DNA from: CBDBBY01 sp965203795 | Lineage (GTDB): Bacteria; Pseudomonadota; Alphaproteobacteria; Rhodobacterales; Rhodobacteraceae | Direction of reading: 5' to 3' | DNA length: 64,000 bases | Assembly (NCBI GenBank): GCA_965203795.1 | Contig: OZ241915.1 | Span: 3,720,001 to 3,784,000 of the forward strand | In this document: positions 35,850 to 45,568 of the stretch, piece by piece | Position numbering within the stretch: the first letter of the stretch is position 1 | How the letters are laid out: each line of letters begins with the position of its first letter | Notes under the pieces: model-generated | Seen by the model: the letters and a program-made list of their open reading frames with translations, nothing else | What the model was told of the DNA's origin: nothing | Database searches by the model: none | Position numbers and translations under genes: made by a program

Positions 35850-36091
35850 ACCCCGAAAGACAATCGAAAGCCAGCGCCTGAAACCCGAACCAACCCCTTG
35901 ACGTCAGGTTGCGTGTCCCCCTCGCTGCCTACCTTGGCCAAGTCCGACAGCACTCTGGTACCGTTCGGATACAGAAGAATGAATTGAACCAGCACATTTG
36001 GTGCAAGTTTGCACGCAATGATGTAGAACAATGGCGCGATGTACTGCGGAGCAATCATGTCCGGAGGCGAGGCAGAGATGAGCACGTTCAC
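35850..36091 (-). pseudogene. 5' fragment of an unknown gene cut by the IS481-type remnant
   Basis: A minus-strand frame from GTG 36091 reads NVLISASPPDMIAPQYIAPL, FYIIACKLAPNVLVQFILLY and VLSDLAKVGSEGDTQPDVKG before running into the element end at about 35850. Codon use is coding-like and AT-richer. No family recognised. It is divergent from the methyltransferase cassette. The interval 36092-36237 should hold the cassette promoter. Confidence 0.35.
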
Positions 36092-36237
36092 AATTTCGCT
36101 GGACGTCTCTGCTTACGATGAGTTAAGGTAGATCGTGGCGTCCTCCATTTACTGTTCAATAGCTGTCAGATACACCCGTCTTCGAATTCTTGTAAGGAAC
36201 AGGGGTTAGCAACAAAGGCCGAACAGTGAGGAGTAAC

Positions 36238-37596
36238 ATGCCAGCTCTTCGTTTCATTGACTTGTTTTCTGGGCTTGGCGGTTTTCACCAAGCGCTGGAT
36301 GCGCTTGGCCATGAGTGCGTGTTCGCCTGCGAACGGGATAAGAAATTAGCCGAATTGTACGAGAAAAACTTCGGGATTAGGCCTCACGGAGATATCCGCG
36401 CGCTAGATCTTTCTGATGTTCCTAGCCACGATATTCTTTGCGCCGGTTTCCCGTGTCAGCCATTCTCAAAAGCAGGCGGTCAACAAGGATTTGAGTGTCC
36501 TTACTGGGGAGATCTATTCGACTACGTTGTTCGTATTCTGCGCAAACATAGGCCCAAATACCTCATCATCGAGAATGTTCCACACCTTGTCAGGCATCGG
36601 CAAGGTCAAACTTGGCAATCGATCAAATACAGGCTACGCCTTGCTGGGTATAGTGTGGATGACAAGTTGGTGTCGCCTCATCATTTCGGTATTCCGCAAG
36701 TTCGAGAGCGCGCCTTCATTGTTGGGTGCCGCGTTGGCTTGGGAAGTTTTATGTGGCCTGAGCCGTCTCCGGACAGCGAACTTTCCATCCACAGCGTGCT
36801 CGAAAAGGACCCAAAAGATGCAAAGTCTTTGCCACGAAACTTTGTAGGTTACTTGGAAACTTGGCAGGAATTCCTTGATCGTTTTCCAGCTAGCGAACAG
36901 TTCCCTTCCTTTCCTATCTGGACGATGGAATTTGGGGCAACTTATCCTTATAGGGACCGCACGCCGTACGATGTTGGGTATTCTGATATCGGATGTTTCA
37001 AGGGAAGATTTGGGCAGTCATTGTGCGGTCTTTCCGCAGACGAGGTTGCCGCGATGCTGCCGAGTTACGCGCGCGACGCCACGGACGTGTTCCCAAAGTG
37101 GAAGGTAGATTTCATTCGGCGGAATCGTGATCTTTACAAGCGCCATGCGAACTGGATTGACAGTTGGCTGCCCCTCATTCGCAGTCTTGCGCCAAGCTTT
37201 CAGAAATTCGAGTGGAACTGCAAAGGTGAAAAACGTTGGATTTGGGACCACGTCATCCAGTTTCGTGCTTCCGGCATTCGTGTAAGGCGGGCGGCGACTG
37301 CACCATCGCTTGTGGCCATGACCACTAGCCAAGTACCTGTTATCGCATGGGAACGCCGATATATGACGATTCGTGAATGTAGCCGCTTGCAAAGTATGGG
37401 CAAACTTAGATACTTGCCGGAGGCGCGAACCGCTGCTTTCAAGGCGCTTGGTAACGCGGTCAATGTCGATGTCGTGCGCGAAATCGCCAAGCAATTGCTG
37501 CCCGACCCTTTGCACATTGACAATGAAGCTCTTCGTTCTACGATTCGGCAGAGACGACAGAATGTGCAATCCTCGAGATTCGTATTGGCGGCATGA
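36238..37596 (+). CDS. DNA (cytosine-5) methyltransferase of the complete cassette
   Basis: Motif I reads FIDLFSGLGGFHQAL (residues 6-20), motif IV CAGFPCQPFSKAG with catalytic Cys73, motif VI LIIENVPHLV, motif VIII GIPQVRERAFIVG, motif IX MTIRECSRLQSMG and motif X KALGNAVNVDVVREI. This is a full-length enzyme of about 452 residues with a target-recognition region between motifs VIII and IX. The ATG at 36238 sits just after GAGGAG; a GTG at 36226 is the alternative. It leads a four-gene same-strand run with short gaps. It is not closely similar to the methyltransferase at 31229, so the two should differ in specificity. Confidence 0.9.
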   Translation: MPALRFIDLFSGLGGFHQALDALGHECVFACERDKKLAELYEKNFGIRPHGDIRALDLSDVPSHDILCAGFPCQPFSKAGGQQGFECPYWGDLFDYVVRILRKHRPKYLIIENVPHLVRHRQGQTWQSIKYRLRLAGYSVDDKLVSPHHFGIPQVRERAFIVGCRVGLGSFMWPEPSPDSELSIHSVLEKDPKDAKSLPRNFVGYLETWQEFLDRFPASEQFPSFPIWTMEFGATYPYRDRTPYDVGYSDIGCFKGRFGQSLCGLSADEVAAMLPSYARDATDVFPKWKVDFIRRNRDLYKRHANWIDSWLPLIRSLAPSFQKFEWNCKGEKRWIWDHVIQFRASGIRVRRAATAPSLVAMTTSQVPVIAWERRYMTIRECSRLQSMGKLRYLPEARTAAFKALGNAVNVDVVREIAKQLLPDPLHIDNEALRSTIRQRRQNVQSSRFVLAA

Positions 37597-37618
37597 ACAA
37601 TAGGAAGGAGCCAAGAGC

Positions 37619-39148
37619 TTGACAGCAAGCAAGGTTAATATTCGCCCAGGCGTAAGCGTGCTGGCCATTTTGCGGCATCTCAACTACAAGCCTTGGTACG
37701 CTCTCGCCGAATTCGTGGATAATTCAGTCGAAAGCTTCACTCTGCATCAGGAAGCGCTCCGAGAACACCATGGTCACGGGCTCAAGCTTGTTGTCAACAT
37801 TGATATCGATACAACGTTCGCTGCCCGTATCTCTATTCGCGACAATGCTGCCGGAATCGCGATAGCAGATTTTGCGCGGGCGTTTCGCCCGGCGGCGATA
37901 CCGCCTGATCGGTCAGGCTTGGCGGAGTTTGGTATGGGCATGAAGAGCGCCGCTTGCTGGTTTGCTCCGCAATGGTCTGTGCGCACCTCGGCGTTCGGTG
38001 AGGCAGTGGCCCGCACCGTGCGCTTTGATATTGAAAACATCGTCAATGATGAGATCGAAGAACTTGAAATACAAGAAGGTCCGGAAGCGGTCGACCGTCA
38101 CTATACGGAAATTGTGTTGGAGAATATCTTCAACGTTCCAGCTGGGCGCACGGTCGGCAAGCTCAAAGATCATCTGACCGACATCTATCGCGTGTTCATC
38201 CGCGAGGGAACCTTGGAGCTTCGTTTCAATGGGGACCCGCTATTCCCTCAAGAGACGCCCGTCCTAAATGCCCCATACTTTCGTGAAGTCGAAGGGACCG
38301 TGCGCCGATGGCGCAAGGATGTGCACTTTGACTTTGGGAACGGATTGTCTGTTCATGGCTTCGCTGCTTTGCGCGAAACCGCCAATACTTCCAAAGCCGG
38401 TTTCTCCCTGTTCCGTCGCGGGCGTGTGATCGAAGGTAGCGGTGACGAAGGCTATCGACCCGCCGATATCTTCGGTGCTTCAAACAGCTATCGCTACCAG
38501 CGCCTTTTCGGCGAACTGCATCTTGACGGCTTCGAAGTCAGCCACACCAAGGATGGATTCCGATGGGATGAGAACGAGCAACCATTTCTTGACTTGCTGC
38601 GCGAACACCTCGACAGCGAAGAGTTGCCGTTGCTCAAACAAGCGGAAGGCTATCGCGTTCGTGTTGCGCGCGCGCAGCTTACCAGCGCAGCTAATCTAGC
38701 CGTAGGAAACGCCGCGCGGACTATCCAGGAGCGGTTGCCCGCAGTTCTGCCGGAAATCGCAAAGGCGCCACCGGTCGATACATCAAACGAAGAGGCTCCG
38801 CACAAAGGAACGCTAGCACGCAAGCAATTCGATATCCGCTTTCGTGATAAGGATTGGCGCATCAATATTGAATTGACCGAAGACCCGTCGGAAAGTCAAT
38901 GGCTTGCATTTAGTGATGTTGCGGCCGCAACCGAACAACCCCGCCGCCTCGACATCCGTGTTTCGATGGTTCATCCCTTTATGGTGCGCTTTGCACAGAA
39001 CGACAGCGAGGATGTCGAGGCACTACTGCGAGTGGCGGCGGCACTTGCGCTTGGCGAAGTTCTTGCGCGGGATTCAGGCGTGAGTAAAGCCGGCACAATC
39101 CTTCGCAATGTGAATGACATTATTGGCGGCGCGCTTTCAGATGCGTAG
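37619..39148 (+). CDS. GHKL (MutL/MORC-like) ATPase of a restriction cassette
   Basis: 509 residues. Bergerat-fold motifs: YALAEFVDNSVESF (N box, Asn36 and the preceding Asp), ISIRDNAAGI (G1) and GLAEFGMGMKSAACWF (G2). A C-terminal region with a transducer-like domain and a helical end follows. In MutL/MORC-type restriction systems such ATPases are thought to act as ATP-driven clamps that couple recognition to cleavage. The start is TTG at 37619 with AAGGAG nine bases upstream, 22 bases after the methyltransferase stop; 15 bases separate it from the next gene. Intact, unlike its truncated counterpart at 27998. Confidence 0.85.
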   Translation: MTASKVNIRPGVSVLAILRHLNYKPWYALAEFVDNSVESFTLHQEALREHHGHGLKLVVNIDIDTTFAARISIRDNAAGIAIADFARAFRPAAIPPDRSGLAEFGMGMKSAACWFAPQWSVRTSAFGEAVARTVRFDIENIVNDEIEELEIQEGPEAVDRHYTEIVLENIFNVPAGRTVGKLKDHLTDIYRVFIREGTLELRFNGDPLFPQETPVLNAPYFREVEGTVRRWRKDVHFDFGNGLSVHGFAALRETANTSKAGFSLFRRGRVIEGSGDEGYRPADIFGASNSYRYQRLFGELHLDGFEVSHTKDGFRWDENEQPFLDLLREHLDSEELPLLKQAEGYRVRVARAQLTSAANLAVGNAARTIQERLPAVLPEIAKAPPVDTSNEEAPHKGTLARKQFDIRFRDKDWRINIELTEDPSESQWLAFSDVAAATEQPRRLDIRVSMVHPFMVRFAQNDSEDVEALLRVAAALALGEVLARDSGVSKAGTILRNVNDIIGGALSDA

Positions 39149-39163
39149 AATTTTTGGTGAGAA

Positions 39164-41395
39164 ATGGCAGATGATGAACCGCTTATTGTTCAGCCTGTAG
39201 CTGGCCTCGCGCCCGGAGCAAGTTGGCTGCCTGTTGTCGGTTCCGAGACGCAGGATTTTTTGGAACATGTCGTTCCTGAGCAAAGCCGAAATGACGTTTC
39301 AGTTGCAGCGGCGTCAATCCTCGGGCGCGGTATATCGCCTGAAGATGAGAACGGTCACGAAACAGGACTGGTTGTCGGCTATGTTCAGAGCGGCAAGACC
39401 ACTTCGTTCGAGACGGCAGCGGCTCTGGCGCGCGACAATCGCTTTCAGATGGTCATTATCGTGGCCGGAACTTCGAATCCTTTGCTCGATCAATCAACAG
39501 GACGTGTGCGTCGCGATTTGCGAGTAGACGACCCAGACCGGCCGCGGATTTGGAAGTACTTTCAGAATCCTGAACGCGATGACTCAACAATCCGGGCATT
39601 GCACAACGTGTTCGGGGACTGGCGTGACCCAGCCACTCCCGCCGAATGCAGGATGACTGTTCTGCTAACTGTGCTGAAGCACCATCAGCGTCTCGGCAAT
39701 CTCACAGAACTTTTGCGCGCTGTCGGCATGGATGACGTCCCGGTGCTTGTAATTGATGACGAGGCTGATCAGGCTAGCCTGAATACGGAAGTGGGCCAGG
39801 GCGACGAAAGCAGTACTTACTCGCGCCTTATGGAAATGCGCAGCGCTTTGCCTTTGCACACCTACCTTCAATACACCGCTACACCGCAAGCACCACTTCT
39901 CGTTAGCATCGTGGACTCCCTTTCGCCGAATTTCGTAGAGGTGCTAACGCCAGGAGATGACTATGTGGGTGGGCGCGATTTTTTCGAGGGCAATCAGAAT
40001 CTTGTTCGCGCAATTCCAGCTGCCGACGTGCCAACAAGAGATAACCCTTTAGCCGAGCCACCGGCATCGCTTCTTGAAGCCTTACGCATATTCATGGTCG
40101 GTGTTGCCGTGGGGCTTCGTCAGGGAACCAATAAAGGCAACCGATCTATGCTGGTGCACCCATCGCACCGGACGGACCGGCACCAGGAATACTACAACTG
40201 GGTACGCAACATATTCGAGGAATGGAACAGAATTCTTGGATTACCTGATACTGATCCGGACAGACAAGATCTCCTGAATGAACTGCGCGGTGCTTACAAC
40301 AATCTAGCTGAAACCGTCGAGAGCGGATTGCCGCCATTCGACGAGCTTGCGCTCACACTGCGCTTTGCATTTCGCCAAACACAAATTCTTGAAGTAAATG
40401 CACGTGGCGGCAGAACGCCGCTCGTGGATTGGCGCAACGCCTATGGATGGATTCTGGTTGGTGGGCAGGCCATGGACCGTGGCTTTACGATAGAGGGGTT
40501 GACCGTTACCTACATGCCGCGTGGGATTGGAGTCGGTAATGCAGACACCATTCAGCAGCGGGCGCGTTTTCTCGGCTATAAGCGCAGCTATCTTGGCTAC
40601 TGCCGAGTCTATCTAGAGGACGGTACGCGTCACGCTTTTCAACGTTACGTCGTTCATGAAGAAGATATGCGCGAGCAACTGGAAAAAATCCGTGCCCAAG
40701 GAAGTTCGTTGAACGATTGGAAACGAGCATTTGTATTGGATAACGCACTCCGGCCTTGCCGTCAAAATGTCCTGGAGTTCGACTATATTCGTGGTGAGTT
40801 TTCCAACGAGTGGGTCAGCCCGCGGGTTGTACATGCACCAAGCGAAGTCATTCAAACAAACCGCGAAACCGTTTCAGGATTCGTAGCTGAAACGCAGTTT
40901 GAGGCAGATACTGGTCATCCGAACAGAACCAATGAACAATTCCACCTCGTTGCATCAGGATTGCTCCTGCGAACAGTGATCGAGCGGCTATTGGTTCCCA
41001 TGCGAGTAACAGGGTCACGGGATTCGTCACGGAACATAGGGTTGTTGCTCCAGTTAAGCAAGGCACTGGACCAAAATCCGGAAGAGCGTTGCACGGTTTA
41101 TCAGATGAGTTCCGGTTCTAGACGCAAGCGGTCGGTCGATGATGACGGCACGATAACAAATCTGTTCCAAGGTGCTAACCCACAATGGCCGCGCGACCGC
41201 CGAGGCGAAATTTATCCAGGTGATCGCGACATTCGCGAAGAAGGACACGTTAACGTCCAGATACACACACTGGATCTGCGGCACGACGAAACTGGCCAGA
41301 TCATTATCGAAAATGTCCCGGTTCTGGCTGTCTGGGTACCCGCACGACTTCGGGATGCATGGGTTGTTCAGGAACAGCCCGGGCAGAATGCATGA
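39164..41395 (+). CDS. Z1-domain helicase-like endonuclease-associated protein
   Basis: A 743-residue superfamily II-type protein. Walker A is GYVQSGKT (residues 72-79), the DEAD-like box is VLVIDDEAD (194-202), motif III-like QYTATPQAPLL follows, and the Z1 signature GGQAMDRGFTIEGLTVTYMP with DTIQQRARFLGYKRSYLGYC lies in the second half, with the arginine finger region QQRAR. Z1 proteins occur in operons with GHKL ATPases, PD-(D/E)XK proteins and C5-methyltransferases and are inferred to translocate on DNA. The ATG at 39164 follows GGTGAGAA. Its stop overlaps the next start in an ATGA. Confidence 0.9.
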   Translation: MADDEPLIVQPVAGLAPGASWLPVVGSETQDFLEHVVPEQSRNDVSVAAASILGRGISPEDENGHETGLVVGYVQSGKTTSFETAAALARDNRFQMVIIVAGTSNPLLDQSTGRVRRDLRVDDPDRPRIWKYFQNPERDDSTIRALHNVFGDWRDPATPAECRMTVLLTVLKHHQRLGNLTELLRAVGMDDVPVLVIDDEADQASLNTEVGQGDESSTYSRLMEMRSALPLHTYLQYTATPQAPLLVSIVDSLSPNFVEVLTPGDDYVGGRDFFEGNQNLVRAIPAADVPTRDNPLAEPPASLLEALRIFMVGVAVGLRQGTNKGNRSMLVHPSHRTDRHQEYYNWVRNIFEEWNRILGLPDTDPDRQDLLNELRGAYNNLAETVESGLPPFDELALTLRFAFRQTQILEVNARGGRTPLVDWRNAYGWILVGGQAMDRGFTIEGLTVTYMPRGIGVGNADTIQQRARFLGYKRSYLGYCRVYLEDGTRHAFQRYVVHEEDMREQLEKIRAQGSSLNDWKRAFVLDNALRPCRQNVLEFDYIRGEFSNEWVSPRVVHAPSEVIQTNRETVSGFVAETQFEADTGHPNRTNEQFHLVASGLLLRTVIERLLVPMRVTGSRDSSRNIGLLLQLSKALDQNPEERCTVYQMSSGSRRKRSVDDDGTITNLFQGANPQWPRDRRGEIYPGDRDIREEGHVNVQIHTLDLRHDETGQIIIENVPVLAVWVPARLRDAWVVQEQPGQNA

Positions 41396-42399
41396 CCGCG
41401 GAACTGGTCAGCATTTTGGATACGCTTGCCATTCCCTCCGCGGATCAAGCGCGCGGACCACTCTTTGCTGTCAGACCCGTTCCCCGATACCAATCCTACT
41501 ATGCAGGCAAAGACTCCGACGGAAAAGCCTGTCTTCTTGTTAGCACGACGGCCGCCGACGGGCGTGCGCCACCTCCGATTCGGCTTGAGACGCTTGATAT
41601 ACAGTTCGAACTCGGCTGCCGCGTAACAACCTCATCCGGCGATGCCAGTGATGGCCGATTCACAGTGGTGCGATGTCTTTCCAGTGAGCAAGAGACAATC
41701 CGCTATTTCCTATCGGTCTGCAATATCATCATGCATCACTTGGGAGACTCGCCCTCCCGCGGTGACCTAGCGAGCGCCATCCAACGCTTGGTATCGATCT
41801 TCCAGAGCATACGAAGACCGCCGACCAGATCGCTTAACGGGCTGTTCGGCGAACTCTTCCTGATTTCCCGCAGCCGCAATCCTGCTCGGGCTGTTTCCGC
41901 TTGGCGGATACATCACAGCGCACGGTTTGACTTTTCTGTTGGCGACATCAGGCTGGATGTAAAGGCATGTGCCGGTCGGCTGCGCCAGCATACCTTCACC
42001 TATGACCAATGCAATCCGCCGTCCGGCACGCAGGCAGTTGTCGCGTCGATGATGGTCGAACGAGTTCCAAGGGGAATAACCCTCGCAGATTTGATTGCTA
42101 TGATTGAGGATCAGATTAGGGCCGAAGACCTGCTGTTCAAGCTTCATGCCCTCGTCGCTTCAACAATGGGAACGAGTCTGGCGGCGTCGCTCAACGTTGC
42201 TTTCGATCCTCACCTTGCTGAGAGCTCGCTCCGCTTCTTTGATCTTCGAGCGATTCCGGCTGTGCGCGGAGAGCAGGCACCCGGAGTCTCCGATGTGCGC
42301 TTTGTCTCCGATCTCTCCGGTTGTGATCCGCAGCCGGCATCTGCGCTAATCGATCACGAACCGCTATTCTGGGATTTGCTGCCGGAAAAATACAAATAG
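41392..42399 (+). CDS. PD-(D/E)XK motif protein (DUF4420-like restriction endonuclease)
   Basis: A 335-residue protein. The nuclease core is visible as LNGLFGELFLISRS (helix with conserved Glu), HHSARFDFSVGDIRLDVKAC (Asp ... Asp-Val-Lys, the PD-DxK strands) and HTFTYDQC. This matches the family known as PD-(D/E)XK motif protein, always found beside Z1 genes, and is the likely cleaving subunit. The start at 41392 overlaps the Z1 stop (ATGA), so the two are co-translated. It ends the cassette; a hairpin lies 215 bases downstream. Confidence 0.85.
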   Translation: MTAELVSILDTLAIPSADQARGPLFAVRPVPRYQSYYAGKDSDGKACLLVSTTAADGRAPPPIRLETLDIQFELGCRVTTSSGDASDGRFTVVRCLSSEQETIRYFLSVCNIIMHHLGDSPSRGDLASAIQRLVSIFQSIRRPPTRSLNGLFGELFLISRSRNPARAVSAWRIHHSARFDFSVGDIRLDVKACAGRLRQHTFTYDQCNPPSGTQAVVASMMVERVPRGITLADLIAMIEDQIRAEDLLFKLHALVASTMGTSLAASLNVAFDPHLAESSLRFFDLRAIPAVRGEQAPGVSDVRFVSDLSGCDPQPASALIDHEPLFWDLLPEKYK

Positions 42400-42613
42400 C
42401 GACTGTATTTTCACACGCTCGGATTCAGGCTGCGTTCACGCCGACCCACAGCCTCCGCCCGCCCCTGTTTTTGATCATCAGATCTGTTTCGTGCTGATCT
42501 GCGGCCAAACGGCCGATCCGTTTTGGGGGTTCAACCCGATTTTCGGCATCGTGCGGATTGAGCCGCTCAGGATTGTCGCAAGTAGAGTGTCATTGGTACC
42601 GTATGTGGTTGCT

Positions 42614-42639
42614 ACGGGCGGCCTTCACTGGCCGCCCGT
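42614..42639. terminator. 10-bp hairpin between convergent genes
   Basis: ACGGGCGGCC and GGCCGCCCGT enclose a six-base loop. It lies between the convergent PD-(D/E)XK gene and the DnaA-domain gene, 22 bases past the latter's stop. There is no T-run in either direction, so termination is likely but not certain. Confidence 0.6.
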
Positions 42640-42661
42640 GTCGCAGGTCGTGCGTCAACGG

Positions 42662-43771
42662 CTAGCCGCAATCCCGATCCAGCCCCGCGAGGCATCCGGC
42701 GAAACCCCTCCCATGCCGCAGGCCTTTGCAAATGCCGATGTTGTCCGCGATTTGCGCGAACACGTCCAGCATTTCGGCGCTGATGGGACTCCCGTCTGCC
42801 ATGGCTTCGATCCTTCGGATGCCGTTCAGAACGGATGTGTGGTCGCGCCCGCCCAGCATTCTGCCCACCTGCGCGAGCGACCTGCTCGTTGCCGACCGCA
42901 TGAGATGGGCTGTGAAGTACCGCGCCAGGACAACGTCGTCGCACCTGGTCGCCGAGACGATCTCGGACTTGGTGCCGAGGCCGGAATTCTCCACAAGCCT
43001 GATGACGTCGTCGAAGCTGGCCGAACTCGCGGCGGGCCGGATCGGCCGCTGCTTCCTGTCGCCCTTCGCAATGTGGCCGTTCGCGTACAGCAGCTTGATG
43101 GCGCTCCATCGCGTTCGCGGATTCGCCGAGCGCGGAAGCGAAGGCGGCTCCGCCCAATGGCGGTCGATGTCGTCCGCCGCCTCCGCTCTTGACCGCTGCA
43201 GGTATCCGGCGCGTTCCGCGTGGTCGAGCAGCTCCCTTATGGCGACCTTCTGGATCGCTTCGCAGCTCGCGACCTTCCGCATCAGCCCGTAGCTGAAGCT
43301 GCCGGGGTTTGCGCCTATCGGGTCGACGGTGCTGGCCCTGTGCAAGTAGGCGAGGAAGTCGCGGACCTGGGTCGGCCGGATCAGTTTGTCCCTGGAGTCG
43401 CCCTTGCCGATCTTCCACTTGATGAACGGGGCGTATCCGAACGGATCAAGGCAGTCGGTCGTGATTACCATCCTCGCGAACCGCGGCTCGAGCTTCAGGA
43501 GCTTGATGTAGTACCGGCGCAGGTCGGACCCGGCGGCCCACACGGCGTTCAAAGGCGTGTCAAGGACCATCCAGAGCGTCATTGGAATCCTTCCGGCGCT
43601 CGGCGCGTCCGAGCTGATTCGAATGCCGGGCCGTTCCAGCATGGCGCGCTTCCACGGCTGCTGGCCGTCAAGCTTCAGAACCTGCTTCGATATGTCCGAC
43701 GCGAGGCGGCGGAACTCCTCCGGGGTTCCGGAAGGAGGCACTCGCGCCTCAAGGCTGCAGTTCATTGGCAT
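42662..43771 (-). CDS. Protein with C-terminal DnaA domain IV-like DNA-binding region
   Basis: 369 residues. The C-terminal part reads ARYFTAHLMRSATSRSLAQV and GRMLGGRDHTSVLNGIRRIE; GGRDHT (from residue 307) is the signature of DnaA domain IV, which binds DnaA boxes. The N-terminal 250 residues contain no AAA+ motifs and resemble nothing I recognise (DLRRYYIKLLKLEPRFARMV; FGYAPFIKWKIGKGDSRDKL), although their position recalls plasmid initiators. A role in replication or maintenance of the mobile element is a reasonable inference. GGAG precedes the chosen ATG at 43771; an ATG two codons on is possible. It is followed by a hairpin. Confidence 0.7.
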   Translation of the reverse strand: MPMNCSLEARVPPSGTPEEFRRLASDISKQVLKLDGQQPWKRAMLERPGIRISSDAPSAGRIPMTLWMVLDTPLNAVWAAGSDLRRYYIKLLKLEPRFARMVITTDCLDPFGYAPFIKWKIGKGDSRDKLIRPTQVRDFLAYLHRASTVDPIGANPGSFSYGLMRKVASCEAIQKVAIRELLDHAERAGYLQRSRAEAADDIDRHWAEPPSLPRSANPRTRWSAIKLLYANGHIAKGDRKQRPIRPAASSASFDDVIRLVENSGLGTKSEIVSATRCDDVVLARYFTAHLMRSATSRSLAQVGRMLGGRDHTSVLNGIRRIEAMADGSPISAEMLDVFAQIADNIGICKGLRHGRGFAGCLAGLDRDCG

Positions 43772-44043
43772 TGGAAATTCTCCGTTCTCTGGTCGCGGTC
43801 CGTCGGTTCTGCACCTGCAGATGTCGGGCAGCCGCATTGGGATTGGTGTGGCGGGAATTTGCGGTCGGCGGTTGCCGCCGCGCTTGAGCGGGCCAGGACG
43901 GCCCGCTTACTTTGCTTGTCTGGACAGGATGCCTGCCGCGCTTCCGGCGCGGGCGATGCCGCAGCGTCGAAAGCGCATTGGAACCGGCCGGAGACTCGCT
44001 CATTCGATGTGCCGGGTCGGGACCTGAACGGCGCTTCGCGCCG

Positions 44044-45450
44044 CTACAGAAGTCCCGGTTCGGGAGCTGGAGTCGCTGTGTTGTCGGGCGGCGGAACCCT
44101 GGCGGCGCGCGTCGCCTTCAGCGACCACGCGCTTTCGATTTCCGCCACGCATGCCGGATCGGGCGCAGGCATCCACCTGCCGCTTCCGGAGTCTCGGCGT
44201 CCCTTCGCGGACTTGCCGCCGTACCGGGCCAAGGTCCTCCGGGATGTATGGCCGGAAAGGGCCGCGACCTCTTCCGGCCGCATCGTGCCGCGGGCGGCGT
44301 CGATGAAGGCGTGGCGCAGGTAGTGGAACGTCACGGGGACGGGTCGCTCCGGGAACAGCTCGATGGAGGCCCGCCGAAGGTTGGTGGAGCAGCGGCTGGC
44401 CAATTCCTTCGCCCGCTTTTTCGGCAGGTTCAGCCGCCCCAGAAGCGATGCGTTCCGCAGGGTTTCAAGATCCCGAGGCGGCACCCCGTCGAGAATCAGG
44501 ATGCGGATCGAGTTTTCGATCATGGGCGACGAGTTCAGGGTCTTCAGCGTACGGACCGCGAGCATCGGGCTGCGTTTGCCTGCTTCGGAGCTGCCGGAGC
44601 CCCCGCCTTCATCGGAACCGTTCAGCGCGCGGCGGTCGGCGTCCCTGAGGTATCCGAGTTCGAAAGCGCGCTTCGGCGAGCTCATGATTTCGACCGCGTC
44701 GGGCCTCCGGTTCAGCTTGCCGGGATCGAATTCCAGAAGCCTGCACTGGAACATCTCAAGGCTTCGCATTCCGGTCAGCCACGCCGTGCGGGCCAGCAGC
44801 AGCGCCAGCCCGGGTTGTCTCGTCCTCCCTTCGGAAAGTGCCGCGATAGCGTCATTCTCCGATCCGGCGGGAAGCCGGTCGCAGAGAGCCGCGAATTGGG
44901 ATTCCGTCAGGGGCGTCCAGTGCCGCTTGGGCGCGCGCCTCGAATTTATGCTTCCCTTAGCCCGGTGAACCCCCGCGAGACTGTGGACGGCGTCGTCAAC
45001 GCTTCCGAAGATATTCTCTAAATCATGCTGGTCGACGAGCCGGTCGACATGGGACCGCCCGACGTTGATCAGAACGGAATGAGTGGCCCGGCCGATTCGA
45101 TCCGTGAATTCCGCGACCTCATCCCAATCGGCGTTGTCGAGCCAGTGCGGGGGCGCGATATTGCTCGGCAAAGCTTCCGACGGCCGGATCGCGATGCCCG
45201 CCCGTTCGCAAGAGTCGCGAAGCGAATGCATGGACCCGAGCAGCTTGCGCACCGCGAACAGTTCCACTTCGGCGGTTGACTTCGCCAGCGCCAGCGCGCG
45301 CAGCGCAAGCTGGAGGTAGACATCCGGGAGTCCCGCCGTTCCGGATGCGCCGCCGCAGCGGTCGCTCGTGGCAGCGAACAGCCGCTGGACCGCTTCGGTG
45401 TAGGGAAAGCTTAGATGCGCAGGCTTCGCCAAGCGCGGCGGGTGTTTCAT
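44044..45450 (-). CDS. Tyrosine recombinase/integrase
   Basis: A 468-residue site-specific recombinase. The C-terminal catalytic residues are Arg229 (WLTGMRSLEMF), His376 and Arg379 (VTFHYLRHAF), His401 (LSGHTSRRTL) and Tyr410 (ARYGGK). The N-terminal part is a helical core-binding-like domain. A Gly/Ser-rich insert (DEGGGSGSSEAGK) lies between the first Arg and the HxxR box, longer than in phage integrases. It is 272 bases upstream (in transcription) of the DnaA-domain gene, on the same strand, suggesting a shared role in element integration or dimer resolution. The interval 43772-44043 holds no gene I can support. Confidence 0.83.
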   Translation of the reverse strand: MKHPPRLAKPAHLSFPYTEAVQRLFAATSDRCGGASGTAGLPDVYLQLALRALALAKSTAEVELFAVRKLLGSMHSLRDSCERAGIAIRPSEALPSNIAPPHWLDNADWDEVAEFTDRIGRATHSVLINVGRSHVDRLVDQHDLENIFGSVDDAVHSLAGVHRAKGSINSRRAPKRHWTPLTESQFAALCDRLPAGSENDAIAALSEGRTRQPGLALLLARTAWLTGMRSLEMFQCRLLEFDPGKLNRRPDAVEIMSSPKRAFELGYLRDADRRALNGSDEGGGSGSSEAGKRSPMLAVRTLKTLNSSPMIENSIRILILDGVPPRDLETLRNASLLGRLNLPKKRAKELASRCSTNLRRASIELFPERPVPVTFHYLRHAFIDAARGTMRPEEVAALSGHTSRRTLARYGGKSAKGRRDSGSGRWMPAPDPACVAEIESAWSLKATRAARVPPPDNTATPAPEPGLL

Positions 45451-45568
45451 AAGTTCGGAAATCGCAATTCATTTACGCCCTCAATTCGAAAACGAAGGCG
45501 CCTGTCTAATGGCCGCCGGGTTCATGGGGCGCAAGAAGCCCGGGGTCGATCATTGTGGAAAACTTCCA

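Noticed and set aside
41359..41391. An earlier start for the PD-(D/E)XK gene
   Set aside because: The frame is open upstream, but the ATG at 41392 forms the ATGA overlap with the Z1 stop and gives the family N-terminus.
44044..45450. Shufflon recombinase (Rci) role for the tyrosine recombinase
   Set aside because: No pilV gene or inverted 19-base shufflon repeats are present near it or the pilus operon, so a general integrase/resolvase role is safer.
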